Assembly: GCF_029961025.1 (NCBI RefSeq)
Contig: NZ_JASBVP010000011.1
Span: 124,001-188,000 of the forward strand
Source of the DNA: Mycobacterium sp.
GTDB taxonomy: Bacteria; Actinomycetota; Actinomycetes; Mycobacteriales; Mycobacteriaceae
Length of the DNA stretch: 64,000 bases
Reading direction: 5' to 3'
Positions 40,717 through 48,689 of the stretch are shown one piece after another. The position numbers and the translations under genes are program-made. The notes beneath the pieces were generated by a model. The model had not been told where the DNA came from. It saw nothing but the letters and a program-made list of their open reading frames with translations, and ran no database searches. Positions within the stretch are counted from its first letter, which is position 1, and each line of letters starts with the position of its first letter.

Positions 40717-41358
40717 TCACCCGGTCGGCCGCCGGCGGCTCCGCTTCGGCTGCGGTTCGCGCCGCAACCGCACCAGGGCGTCAATCGCGTCCCGCTCGGC
40801 GCCCGGAACAGGGCGGCGGACCCGCTCTGCCTTTTCCACCACGAGGCCGTCGAGACCCGCGAGATCGGCGAGCACCTCCGCCGGCGAGAACAACACGGCA
40901 GGATCCTGTGGTCCGCCGATCCCCTCGGCGAGGTTGGTGCTGTCGTGGCCCACCACCAGCAGCGTGCCGCCCGTGCCGACGGCGGCAGCCGCTTTGCGCA
41001 GCACCACCCGGCGCGGACCTGGCGCCAACTGCAAGTAAGCGACGATCACCGCGTCGAACGGGCCGGTCGGCAGCGGATCGGACACCACATCGGCGAGCCG
41101 GAAACTGACCCGCTGCTCGACCCCGGCACGGCTGGCCAGCTGCTCCGCCCGCTCCAGTCCCACCGCCGAAAAGTCGACACCGATCACCTGCCAGCCGTGG
41201 CTGGCCAGCCAGATCGCGTTCCGGCCTTCGCCGCAGGCCACATCCAGCGCCCGGCCCGGGGGCGCGGCCGTCAGTTCGGCAACCACGAAGGTGTTGGGCT
41301 GCGCTCCCCACAGCAGCTCGGCGTCGCGGTAGCGGGAGTTCCAGGCCTCCGCGTCCAT
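40717..41358 (-). CDS. Class I SAM-dependent methyltransferase
   Basis: 213 aa from ATG 41358 with GGGAGC upstream. SAM-binding motif I DVACGEGRNAIWLASHGW, acidic residue in VIGVDFSAVGLERAEQL, motif FDAVIVAYLQL. It resembles TehB/thiol-methyltransferase-like small cytosolic enzymes; the substrate is unknown. A near-perfect ATACCC...GGGTAT dyad lies about 95 bp upstream, and OsmC with a CstR-type site lies divergently beyond it, so a role in methylating sulfide or another small nucleophile is possible but speculative. Confidence 0.75.
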   Translation of the reverse strand: MDAEAWNSRYRDAELLWGAQPNTFVVAELTAAPPGRALDVACGEGRNAIWLASHGWQVIGVDFSAVGLERAEQLASRAGVEQRVSFRLADVVSDPLPTGPFDAVIVAYLQLAPGPRRVVLRKAAAAVGTGGTLLVVGHDSTNLAEGIGGPQDPAVLFSPAEVLADLAGLDGLVVEKAERVRRPVPGAERDAIDALVRLRREPQPKRSRRRPTG

Positions 41359-41450
41359 TCGTTGCTCCCATCCCGCCGGCGCGCGTTGGACCACCGCGCG
41401 AAACCACCAGAAGTGTCCTTCCGGCCCAGGCAGCCGAAATCGCCGCCAGC

Positions 41451-41466
41451 ATACCCGAGCGGGTAT
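41451..41466. promoter_or_regulatory. ATACCCGAGCGGGTAT dyad, possible CsoR-like site
   Basis: Seven-base inverted repeat with a 2-bp centre, upstream of the methyltransferase. It has the same TACCC/GGGTA outer arms as the CstR-type operators but a different centre, so assignment to the same regulator is weak. Confidence 0.4.
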
Positions 41467-41596
41467 CCCGCTTTCCGGATCGCTTCTCGACCGCCAACCG
41501 GGCGCTCCCCGCGAATCCCGGGAAAAGCTCGCGCCGGCGGCCCAGCTGCCGATACTTGTCGGAGACGTTGCCGGTCGCCGGTACGCTCAACGCACA

Positions 41597-41610
41597 TACC
41601 CCCAGGGGTG
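41597..41610. promoter_or_regulatory. CstR/CsoR-type operator before osmC
   Basis: TACCCCCAGGGGTG, 12 of 14 identical to the perfect site; 25 bp before the GTG of the OsmC gene. Confidence 0.65.
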
Positions 41611-41634
41611 TCGAGATGACGAGGAGGGAAAGTC

Positions 41635-42114
41635 GTGGTGAACCAGCCCGCCACCGACGCGGTGAACAAGGAAAGCGACGCAACCGTCACCATGGAGCTA
41701 GCGGATGGCTACCGGTTTCACGTCGACTTCGGCCTGCCCGGGGTGTCACCCCTGATCATGGATGAGCCCGCGCCGCTGGGCGAGCAGGCCGGGCCGAACG
41801 CGTCGCGGGTGCTGGCTGCGGCGGTGGGAAACTGCCTTTCGGCCAGCGCGCTATTCTGCCTGAACAGGGCCCGGGTTCCGGTCCACCGGATGCGAACCAC
41901 GGTCACCGTTTCCCTGACCCGCAGCGAGGCCGGCAGGCTTCGGATTGGCGGTCTCCGGGTGCAGATCGAGCCGCAAGTCGATGACCCGGATGGCGGTCGG
42001 GTGCGTCGCTGCCTGGAGCTATTCGAGGACTATTGCGTGGTCACGCAAAGCGTACGAAACGGCATCGACGTCGACGTTCAGGTGCGACCGTCCTCGACGG
42101 ATCCGACCGGCTAA
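41635..42114 (+). CDS. OsmC/Ohr family thiol peroxidase-like protein
   Basis: 159 aa from GTG 41635 behind GAGGAGGG. OsmC fold with the paired redox Cys: Cys67 in AAAVGNCLSASALFC and Cys134 in FEDYCVVTQSV. OsmC proteins reduce organic hydroperoxides and, in some bacteria, persulfides and polysulfides. The upstream TACCCCCAGGGGTG site suggests it belongs to the CstR-like regulon together with sqr and peroxiredoxin. Confidence 0.85.
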   Translation: MVNQPATDAVNKESDATVTMELADGYRFHVDFGLPGVSPLIMDEPAPLGEQAGPNASRVLAAAVGNCLSASALFCLNRARVPVHRMRTTVTVSLTRSEAGRLRIGGLRVQIEPQVDDPDGGRVRRCLELFEDYCVVTQSVRNGIDVDVQVRPSSTDPTG

Positions 42115-42174
42115 AAGCCGCCATGCCCTGTTCAAGGGTGCCCACGGGCCTCACCGGGAATTGTTCGACCACTC

Positions 42175-43164
42175 TTAGCGTGGCGAACGGATCTCCAGCA
42201 CCTCGTCAAGCGGCAATCGCGGCGTTGCCGCCGGCAAGTTTTCCATGGGCGGTGCGATGCCGACACGGATCAACACCTGCGGTTGGGCGCGTTCACCGAT
42301 AAGCCCGCGCACCAGCTCACGACTGGCGTCCACTTCGATCAGGTGAGTCAGCGTGCAGGTCGCCATGCCGGCCATCGTGCATTCCAGCAATACGGTGGAC
42401 AAAGCCTCACCGCACCCCAACACCTCGGCGCGGGTATCCTCCGCGGTGGACAACACCAGAATCATCGCCCAATCCACCGGCATCTCCGGTCGACGATCGG
42501 CATGGCCGCGGGCCGGGAAATCCCGTGCCACATCGACCCGCTGTTGTTCCGTTTCCGATGCCAGCGCGTCCGGTGGGATACCCGCGGACAACGCGAAAGA
42601 CGATGTCCACCACTGCAGTTCCGCATGGTAGGAGGCATCGTCGCGGCGCAGCGCGGCAGTGAGCTCCGAGGCTTTCGCCAGTTGCGGCCGCACCTCATCG
42701 CCGAGCACGTCGAGCATCGCCACGCTGCCGGCTACGCTGCGACGCAGCACCGGTTCGAACGATGCCCAGTGCGCCGGACGGCCCAGCGGAAGCCGGTCGG
42801 TGCGCCGTTGCAGAATCGCCTCCGCGCACTTGCGCTGAGTGGCCGTGACGACGTCGAGTGGGCTGAATTCGATCACCGCCAAATGATCCGGATCATCCGG
42901 GTTGGGAAAGCGGTTGATGGTCGCCCGCCAGCCGGCGGCCGCCATGGCGATGCGAAGGTGATCCAGCACGGCCCCGCAGCTGATAATCGCCTCCCGGCCG
43001 GAGCGATCCGTCCCGCGCACCCATCGGCGACGATCGACGAACAGATTCAGCACCGCGCCTTCGGACACCCAATGCCATGGCTGGCTGTTGTGGATCGACG
43101 GTGCCCGGCACGCCAGCAGCAGCGCCTTCTTGATAACCTCGATGTCCGGCGTTGTCTGGGGCAT
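42175..43164 (-). CDS. Acg-type nitroreductase-fold protein (Rv2032/Rv3131 type)
   Basis: 329 aa from ATG 43164. Two degenerate nitroreductase halves; starts with LLLACRAPSIHNSQPWHWV, then FVDRRRWVRGTDRSGREAII and RRTDRLPLG. The C-terminal half includes STVLLECTMAGMATC. This is the mycobacterial Acg family, which binds FMN poorly and is strongly DosR-induced. Function may be flavin storage or sequestration rather than nitroreduction. A DosR box is about 105 bp upstream, shared with the divergent kinase gene. Confidence 0.88.
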   Translation of the reverse strand: MPQTTPDIEVIKKALLLACRAPSIHNSQPWHWVSEGAVLNLFVDRRRWVRGTDRSGREAIISCGAVLDHLRIAMAAAGWRATINRFPNPDDPDHLAVIEFSPLDVVTATQRKCAEAILQRRTDRLPLGRPAHWASFEPVLRRSVAGSVAMLDVLGDEVRPQLAKASELTAALRRDDASYHAELQWWTSSFALSAGIPPDALASETEQQRVDVARDFPARGHADRRPEMPVDWAMILVLSTAEDTRAEVLGCGEALSTVLLECTMAGMATCTLTHLIEVDASRELVRGLIGERAQPQVLIRVGIAPPMENLPAATPRLPLDEVLEIRSPR

Positions 43165-43269
43165 GTCACTCTCTGAGAAACCTGGATGTGAGATCGACCC
43201 TAATGAAGGCGCGGGGCTCCGGTAGAGCCATTGGTCCCGGCCGCGCCGCAATCGGTCCACCGGGGGACA

Positions 43270-43283
43270 GGGACCTTCGGCCC
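43270..43283. promoter_or_regulatory. DosR box between the nitroreductase and the Rv2004c-type gene
   Basis: GGGACCTTCGGCCC in the 199-bp divergent region, flanked as CAGGGACC...GGCCCTGG. Confidence 0.7.
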
Positions 43284-43363
43284 TGGCAAGTAGTGACCTT
43301 CACCGCGGCGAGGGTGACCCTCGGTCGCTACGCTCGGCGGCCGCGCCGGCACAGGATCAAGTC

Positions 43364-44866
43364 ATGGAACCGGACACCATGACCACCGGTCACGCCGGCG
43401 ATGGGTCAGCGGAAACGATGAGCCCATACGCCGAGGTTCACGAGACCCACACCGGGCTGGTGGTGCTGGTCGGGGACAGGGCGTACAAGGTGAAAAAACC
43501 GGTGAAAACCGACTTCCTGGATTTCAGCACCGCCGACCGCCGTGAGCGGGCATGCGCCCGCGAGGTTGTGGCCAACAGCCGACTGGCGCCGGAGAGCTAC
43601 CTGGGCGTCGCACACCTGAGCGACCCCACCGGTGGCCCCGCTGAGCCGGTTGTCGTGATGCGTCGCTATCCCGACGCGCGTCGGCTGGCCACGCTGGTCA
43701 AAAACGGCGCCCCATTGCGCCGCGAGCTGGCTGATATCGCGGAAGTGCTGGCGGTCTTTCACAATCGCGCGCAGCACACCCGGGCCGTCGACTCGCAAGG
43801 CAAGGTCGGCGCGATCAGCGCTCGCTGGGAGGAAAACCTCGCCGAGCTGAGACGCTTCGGCGAACCGGCGGTGCCGACCACGTTGATCGGGCACGTCGAA
43901 ACCCTGGCCAGAGGGTACATCGCGGGCCGCACCGCATTGTTCGGTCAACGCATCACCGACAAACGCATCGTCGACGGGCACGGCGACCTACTGGCCGACG
44001 ACATCTTCTGCATGCCCGACGGGCCGGTGCTGTTGGATTGCCTGGATTTCGACGATCGGCTGCGCTACGTCGACCGTATCGACGACGCGGCGTTTCTGGC
44101 GATGGACTTGGAGTTTCTCGGACGCCAAGACCTCGCCGACTACTTCCTGGATACCTACAGCCAGGTGGCCGACGACCTCGCGCCGGACTCACTGAAGCAC
44201 TTCTACATCGCCTACCGGGCGGTGGTGCGCTCCAAGGTCGACTGTGTGCGATTCGAGCAGGGAAACCACGCCGCCGCCGCCGATGCGTCCCGCCACCTGT
44301 CGCTCGCATTGCAACACCTCAGGGCAGGCGCGGTGCGATTGGCCCTCATCGGCGGCCCGCCCGGAACCGGCAAGACCACCCTCGCCCACGGGCTCGCCGA
44401 CCGGGTTGGCGCCGAGGTGATTTCCACCGACGACGTGCGACGTGAACTGCACGAGCACGGCGCGATCGCCGGCGAGGCCGGCGTCCTCGATGCCGGCCTG
44501 TATCACCCGGACAACGTCGCCGCTGTCTACCACGAGGTGATCCGGCGGGCACGTGCCCTGCTGACCGGCGGGCACCCGGTGATCCTGGACGGTACCTGGC
44601 GCGATCCCCGCCAACGCCGTCTGGCCCGCGAACTGGCCGCCCAAACCTCGTCGGCACTGCTGGAAATCGTCTGCTGGACCTCGGTGGATGTGGCGGTTGA
44701 CCGGGTGCAGGCCAGGCCGCCGGGTGCCTCGCAAGCGACACCGCAAATTGCCAGGAGGCTCGCGGTCCGCGACGACGCTTGGGACACCGCGCACCCCATC
44801 GACACCGGCCAGGCCTTAACCGATAGCCTCGATGAGGCCGAAATACTGTGGCGCAACACGTATTAG
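43364..44866 (+). CDS. Phosphotransferase-AAA kinase fusion (Rv2004c type)
   Basis: 500 aa. N-terminal aminoglycoside-phosphotransferase-like domain (about 15-320) with VVLVGDRAYKVKKPVKTDFL, catalytic IVDGHGDLLADDIF and LDCLDFDDRLRYVD. C-terminal AAA_33 P-loop kinase domain (about 325-500) with LALIGGPPGTGKTTLAHGLA. It matches M. tuberculosis Rv2004c, a DosR-regulon protein of unknown substrate. The ATG at 43364 is preceded by a weak site; an ATG five codons in is equally possible. DosR box upstream. Confidence 0.88.
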   Translation: MEPDTMTTGHAGDGSAETMSPYAEVHETHTGLVVLVGDRAYKVKKPVKTDFLDFSTADRRERACAREVVANSRLAPESYLGVAHLSDPTGGPAEPVVVMRRYPDARRLATLVKNGAPLRRELADIAEVLAVFHNRAQHTRAVDSQGKVGAISARWEENLAELRRFGEPAVPTTLIGHVETLARGYIAGRTALFGQRITDKRIVDGHGDLLADDIFCMPDGPVLLDCLDFDDRLRYVDRIDDAAFLAMDLEFLGRQDLADYFLDTYSQVADDLAPDSLKHFYIAYRAVVRSKVDCVRFEQGNHAAAADASRHLSLALQHLRAGAVRLALIGGPPGTGKTTLAHGLADRVGAEVISTDDVRRELHEHGAIAGEAGVLDAGLYHPDNVAAVYHEVIRRARALLTGGHPVILDGTWRDPRQRRLARELAAQTSSALLEIVCWTSVDVAVDRVQARPPGASQATPQIARRLAVRDDAWDTAHPIDTGQALTDSLDEAEILWRNTY

Positions 44867-45100
44867 ACCCTGCCTAGGAGCGTGGGTCGGTATCGCCAAC
44901 CTGGTCTGTGGCGGGGTGGCGAGGGTGATCATCGGGTGTGACGCGAGAGTGCCGGTGGCGACGGGATTACTTGGGCAACGTGTCGCTGGCTGCACTTTCG
45001 CGCCTACATTTCACCCGGCGTGTGAGCAAGCCAGGCCCGAACATTTCCAGGTCCGTCGCCGCACCCGCGCGACGCGTGACCCGGTACCGACCCACGCTCG

Positions 45101-45952
45101 CTAGCCCGAAGTTGCGACCGCTGCCGTTGAGCCGCGGACCACCAGCACCGAACACGTTGCGCAGCGGCCGAACAGCGGCTCGCCGACCGGACCCACGATC
45201 CGGGCCACCTCATGTGCCTCGGCGGCGCCCACGACAGCCAGTTGGACGGGTTCTTGGGTGCGGGCGAGGAATTCCGCCGCGCCGGCGCGTGCGGCAGCCG
45301 GACGGACGTGTATCTCGCGATATCGATCCACCCAGCGGCCCAGGCGGCGGTTCAGTGGGCCGTAGGGGATTTCACCCACCCCCAACCGCCAAACTCCCAG
45401 CGCCAATATCGGGGCGTTGCGCAGCCGTGCCTCGCGGAACCCCTGCTCGAGCACCGCATCGTTGTCGGGTGAATCGTTCACGACGACCGCGATCCAGCCG
45501 GAGTCTGACCGCCCGACATCGTGGTCCGGACGGATGATCGCTACCGGGCAGTGGGCCTTCTGGGCCAGCGCACCGGCGGTCGAGCCGAGCACCATCTGGG
45601 CCAGGAGTCCGATTCCCACCGATCCCACGCACATCATTGCCGCGTCCCGTGATTCATCGATCAGCACCTGTTCAGGTGACCCGTGCACCACGGCGGTTTC
45701 GACCTTGACCTCGGTGCCCAAGGCCTGCACCGCGGCGGCCGCGGCGCGCAATGCGCTTTCCGCGTGTTGAGTATCCAGGTCGAGGCCCGCGGTGGGTGCT
45801 CCCAGCTGCTCGCCGCGGGTGACATAAACCAGGCGCAGCGGAATGTCGCGGCTGATTGCCTCGGGCACCGCCCATTTGGCTGCGTTGATCGCGGTGTCCG
45901 AACCGTCGATGCCCACCACGATCGACCGCCCTGCTGATTGCGCCCGGCTCAT
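45101..45952 (-). CDS. Universal stress protein, two-domain (Rv2028c/Rv3134c type)
   Basis: 283 aa. First Usp domain IVVGIDGSDTAINAAKWAVPEAI with the complete ATP-loop region GSVGIGLLAQMVLGSTAGALA. The second domain is more diverged: AVVVNDSPDNDAV replaces the usual GIDGS, and the end GEPLFGRCATCSVLVVRG lacks the Gly-rich loop, so it probably does not bind ATP. A perfect CAGGGTCG...CGACCCTG dyad lies 86 bp upstream. Confidence 0.85.
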   Translation of the reverse strand: MSRAQSAGRSIVVGIDGSDTAINAAKWAVPEAISRDIPLRLVYVTRGEQLGAPTAGLDLDTQHAESALRAAAAAVQALGTEVKVETAVVHGSPEQVLIDESRDAAMMCVGSVGIGLLAQMVLGSTAGALAQKAHCPVAIIRPDHDVGRSDSGWIAVVVNDSPDNDAVLEQGFREARLRNAPILALGVWRLGVGEIPYGPLNRRLGRWVDRYREIHVRPAAARAGAAEFLARTQEPVQLAVVGAAEAHEVARIVGPVGEPLFGRCATCSVLVVRGSTAAVATSG

Positions 45953-46037
45953 CGCATGCTCCCGATTCGGCCTGCTGAACCTCCGCCCGAGGTTTCCGTT
46001 GCAATCCGCAAACTATCCGGGCCGCCCGGCGTTCCCA

Positions 46038-46055
46038 CAGGGTCGTTCGACCCTG
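46038..46055. promoter_or_regulatory. Perfect 18-bp dyad upstream of the stress protein
   Basis: CAGGGTCGTTCGACCCTG, 8-bp arms around TT. It may be an operator for the gene at 45952 or a weak terminator for the gene ending at 46148; no T-run, and it does not match the DosR or CstR cores. Confidence 0.4.
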
Positions 46056-46147
46056 ATTCGGCGGTGATGGTCCTCGAGGGAATCCCGCGGCATTGTGTCT
46101 CCCCTTTCAGGCCAGAGCACACATCCGGCGTTGCGCTGTGCAGCTGC

Positions 46148-46783
46148 TCAGCCCGGGCCCATGCCACCCGGGCCCATCATGCCCGGCCCCATGCCGCCCG
46201 GGCCCATGCCACCCGGGCCCATCATGCCCGGCCCCATGCCGCCCGGGCCCATCATCCCCGGGCCCATCATGCCTCTCATCCTCGCCGGCATCCCCTCGAC
46301 GACGAAGTCGGTGACTTCGCGGGCATGAGCACGGATAGCGTCGATGAGATCGGGATCGCTCGCGGTTTCCTCGACCACCACCCCCTTGGGGGTGAAGGTG
46401 ACCTGACGGTGATACTCGGGAGCCCGGTGGAACAAGGTGGGCAGGCTCGAACTCATGCAGGTCACCTCCGTGCCCTGGTCGAGATGGGAATACATCGATG
46501 AGACGTGCGCCTGCACTTCGGCGGCGAGGTCGGGAGAGTCGGATTCGGTGGTGGCGCGGACACCGCCGGGGATGTCTTCGACGGTGCGCCGGAGTTCATT
46601 GTGCCGCATGAACATGTTCATGTATTTGCTCATGTCCATGCTCCCCGCGCCGCCGAAACCCGGGCCTTGTGCACGGCCGGCGGGTGTTCCCACGAGGCTG
46701 CGCAGGATGTATCCACCAAACAGGCCCGCCCCCGCGGTGCTGAGCACCACAAGGACCGTCCGCCTGGTCATTTTGGTTGCCAT
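46148..46783 (-). CDS. Exported protein with Met/Gly/Pro repeat tail
   Basis: 211 aa from ATG 46783. The N-terminus MTRRTVLVVLSTAGAGLFGG looks like a Tat/Sec signal or anchor. The central part (about 45-165) is hydrophilic and helical, with many Met (SMDMSKYMNMFMRHNELRR) and one Cys (EVTCMSSSLPTLFHRAPEY). The last about 45 residues are tandem MMGPG/GMGPG units. Met-rich extracytoplasmic segments often bind Cu(I), so copper buffering is possible. I do not recognise a characterised family. Divergent from the stress gene at 47039, whose upstream DosR-like box is 183 bp away. Confidence 0.7.
   Translation of the reverse strand: MATKMTRRTVLVVLSTAGAGLFGGYILRSLVGTPAGRAQGPGFGGAGSMDMSKYMNMFMRHNELRRTVEDIPGGVRATTESDSPDLAAEVQAHVSSMYSHLDQGTEVTCMSSSLPTLFHRAPEYHRQVTFTPKGVVVEETASDPDLIDAIRAHAREVTDFVVEGMPARMRGMMGPGMMGPGGMGPGMMGPGGMGPGGMGPGMMGPGGMGPG
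46151..46270 (-). repeat. Short tandem repeats encoding (M)MGPG(G) units
   Basis: About eight 12- to 15-bp units of CCCGGGCCCAT(C/G) type, with a longer 42-bp block repeated near-perfectly. Likely length-variable by slippage. Confidence 0.75.
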
Positions 46784-46965
46784 ATCCGACCGCCTCCCAT
46801 CCTGGCTGAACTAGATCTCAGCTCGCCGCCAAGACGGCGGTGATTCGGGCCCATGCTCCCGATTCTGCCGGTCGATCCCTGGCGAACATCTGGGCAACTC
46901 AACAAATTATCCGCGCGTCTCGCTCTCCCCCCGAAATCATTCGCAGCGGTCCTACGTCCATCGGG

Positions 46966-46985
46966 TTGGGGACCAATGCCCCATG
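46966..46985. promoter_or_regulatory. DosR box before the stress protein at 47039
   Basis: TTGGGGACCAATGCCCCATG, 54 bp before the ATG; shares GGACCAATGCCCC with the hspX-region site. Confidence 0.7.
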
Positions 46986-47038
46986 ATCGGCGACTCGGCG
47001 TGGGTTAGCGTTCCCGGGTGAGCGAAGGAGAGAACGCA

Positions 47039-47965
47039 ATGCCAGCAGGGATCAAAGAGCACGGGATCGTCGTCGGCGTCGACGGATCGCCTGCGTCCAA
47101 CGCCGCCGTCGCTTGGGCGGCACGAGACGCGACCATACGTCGCCTTCCGTTAACCATCGTTTACGTGGCGAGTCCCGTCAATCCGCCGTGGCCGCAGGTC
47201 TCGGCGACTGAGGGATATGCGGTATGGCAGGAAAACGAGGGCCGCCGGATCCTGGCCGATGCGCTCAAGATAGCCCATGAGGCTGCGAAGACCCAAAACG
47301 CTCCAAAGAGCAGCCGCCCGATCGAGATCAAAAGCGAATTGATGTTTTCGCCCACCGTTCCGACGCTGGTTGATTTGTCCAAAGACACCGAAATGATGGC
47401 CGTGGGCAGCTCGGGTCACGGGGCATTGGCCCGTGGCTTGCTCGGTTCGGTCAGTGCGAGCCTGGTGCGTAACGCTCACTGCCCCGTTGCGGTCATTCGC
47501 GATGAGCAGCCATCAACGCCGGATGTCGCGCAGGCTCCGGTGCTGCTGGGGATTGACGGCTCACCGGCTTCCGAGCTGGCGACGGCGATCGCGTTCGATG
47601 AGGCCTCGCGTCGCGACGTCGAGCTCATAGCCGTGCACGCGTGGAGCGACGTCGAGATCTTCGAACTCCCGGGGTTGGACTGGACAGCGGTGAAGGCGGA
47701 GGAGGAACGCAGTCTGGCCGAACGGCTGGCCGGTTGGCAAGAACGCTATCCCGACGTAACGGTGCATCGGATTCTGGTTTGTGATCGGCCGGCCCGGGTG
47801 CTCGTCGAGAAATCCGAATCCGCGCAACTCGTCGTTGTTGGCAGTCACGGTCGCGGCGGTGTTGCCGGCACGCTCTTGGGCTCGGTCAGCAACGCGGTTG
47901 TCCAGTCCGTGCGGGTGCCGGTGATCGTGGCGCGGTCCCCCGTAACCGGCCGAGCGGCCTTGTGA
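47039..47965 (+). CDS. Tandem universal stress protein (Rv2005c/Rv2623 type)
   Basis: 308 aa from ATG 47039 (AAGGAGA eight nt ahead; the in-frame GTG 47018 is less likely). Two full Usp domains: [19 protein letters not shown] with the ATP-loop [20 protein letters not shown], and [20 protein letters not shown] with [20 protein letters not shown]. It is the closest in this window to Rv2005c. DosR box directly upstream. Convergent with the broken sigH. Confidence 0.92.
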   Translation: MPAGIKEHGIVVGVDGSPASNAAVAWAARDATIRRLPLTIVYVASPVNPPWPQVSATEGYAVWQENEGRRILADALKIAHEAAKTQNAPKSSRPIEIKSELMFSPTVPTLVDLSKDTEMMAVGSSGHGALARGLLGSVSASLVRNAHCPVAVIRDEQPSTPDVAQAPVLLGIDGSPASELATAIAFDEASRRDVELIAVHAWSDVEIFELPGLDWTAVKAEEERSLAERLAGWQERYPDVTVHRILVCDRPARVLVEKSESAQLVVVGSHGRGGVAGTLLGSVSNAVVQSVRVPVIVARSPVTGRAAL

Positions 47966-47997
47966 AGCTGACCGACATCCGGGAAAGACGGACTTCG

Positions 47998-48054
47998 GCC
48001 GTCCAGCAGGGTCCAGATCTCGGCGATCACCTGCCTGCAGTCGAGGGTGAATTC
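47998..48054 (-). pseudogene. rshA: N-terminal stub of anti-sigma factor RshA
   Basis: [19 protein letters not shown], the start of a RshA-type zinc anti-sigma factor (VIAEVWTLLDGE in M. tuberculosis). After LLDG the sequence no longer resembles RshA: the HxxxCxxC zinc motif is missing and the strand runs into antisense of the stress-protein gene. It overlaps the frame-corrected end of the sigma gene, as sigH-rshA pairs do. Confidence 0.65.
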
Positions 48055-48685
48055 GCGCGGGTGAAGCCCCGCTCCTTGGCCACATTGGCCAACAGGCCGC
48101 GCAACTGTGGCGCCGGCCACGGTGCAGCCGCGACATCACCGTCCCGATCGGCGTATCCATGATCTCGGCGATCTCCTTGTACGGGAAGCCCTCGACGTCG
48201 GCGTAATAGACCGCCATGCGGAACTCTTCCGGCAATGCCTGCAACGCCTCAATGATCTCGGTGTCCGGCAACGCCTCGAGGGCCTCGATTTCGGCCGAAC
48301 GCAAACCGGTGGAGGAGTGTTCGGCCGTGGACGCCAACTGCCAATCGGTGATCTCCTCGGTCGGATACTCCGGTGGTTGGCGCTGCTTCTTGCGGTAGCT
48401 ATTGATGTAGGTGTTGGTCAAAATCCGATACAGCCACGCCTTGAGGTTGGTGCCCTGCTTAAAGGACCGGAAACCCGCATAGGCCTTCACCATGGTCTCC
48501 TGAAGCAGATCTTCGGCGTCGGCCGGATTGCGCGTCATCCGCAACGCGCCGCCGTAGAGCTGGTCCAGCAACGGAATCGCGTCACGCTCGAAACGCGCCG
48601 TCAGCTGTTCGTCGGTTTCCTCGGCGCCGGCGGGCTCCGGACCCTCCGCCACCTCGGGCCCAGTCGCGCCATCGACATCGGCCAT
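48027..48685 (-). pseudogene. sigH: SigH-like ECF sigma factor, frameshifted near the C-terminus
   Basis: From ATG 48685: [18 protein letters not shown], then [40 protein letters not shown] and region 4 [20 protein letters not shown], near-identical to mycobacterial SigH, the thiol-oxidative-stress sigma factor. After HRGRR (about 48107) two extra bases shift the frame. The expected ending [15 protein letters not shown] lies in the other frame and stops at 48027; the actual frame runs on to 47561. Regions 2 and 4.2 are complete, so some activity is conceivable. A second, intact sigH is presumably elsewhere. Confidence 0.8.
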
Positions 48686-48689
48686 GGTG

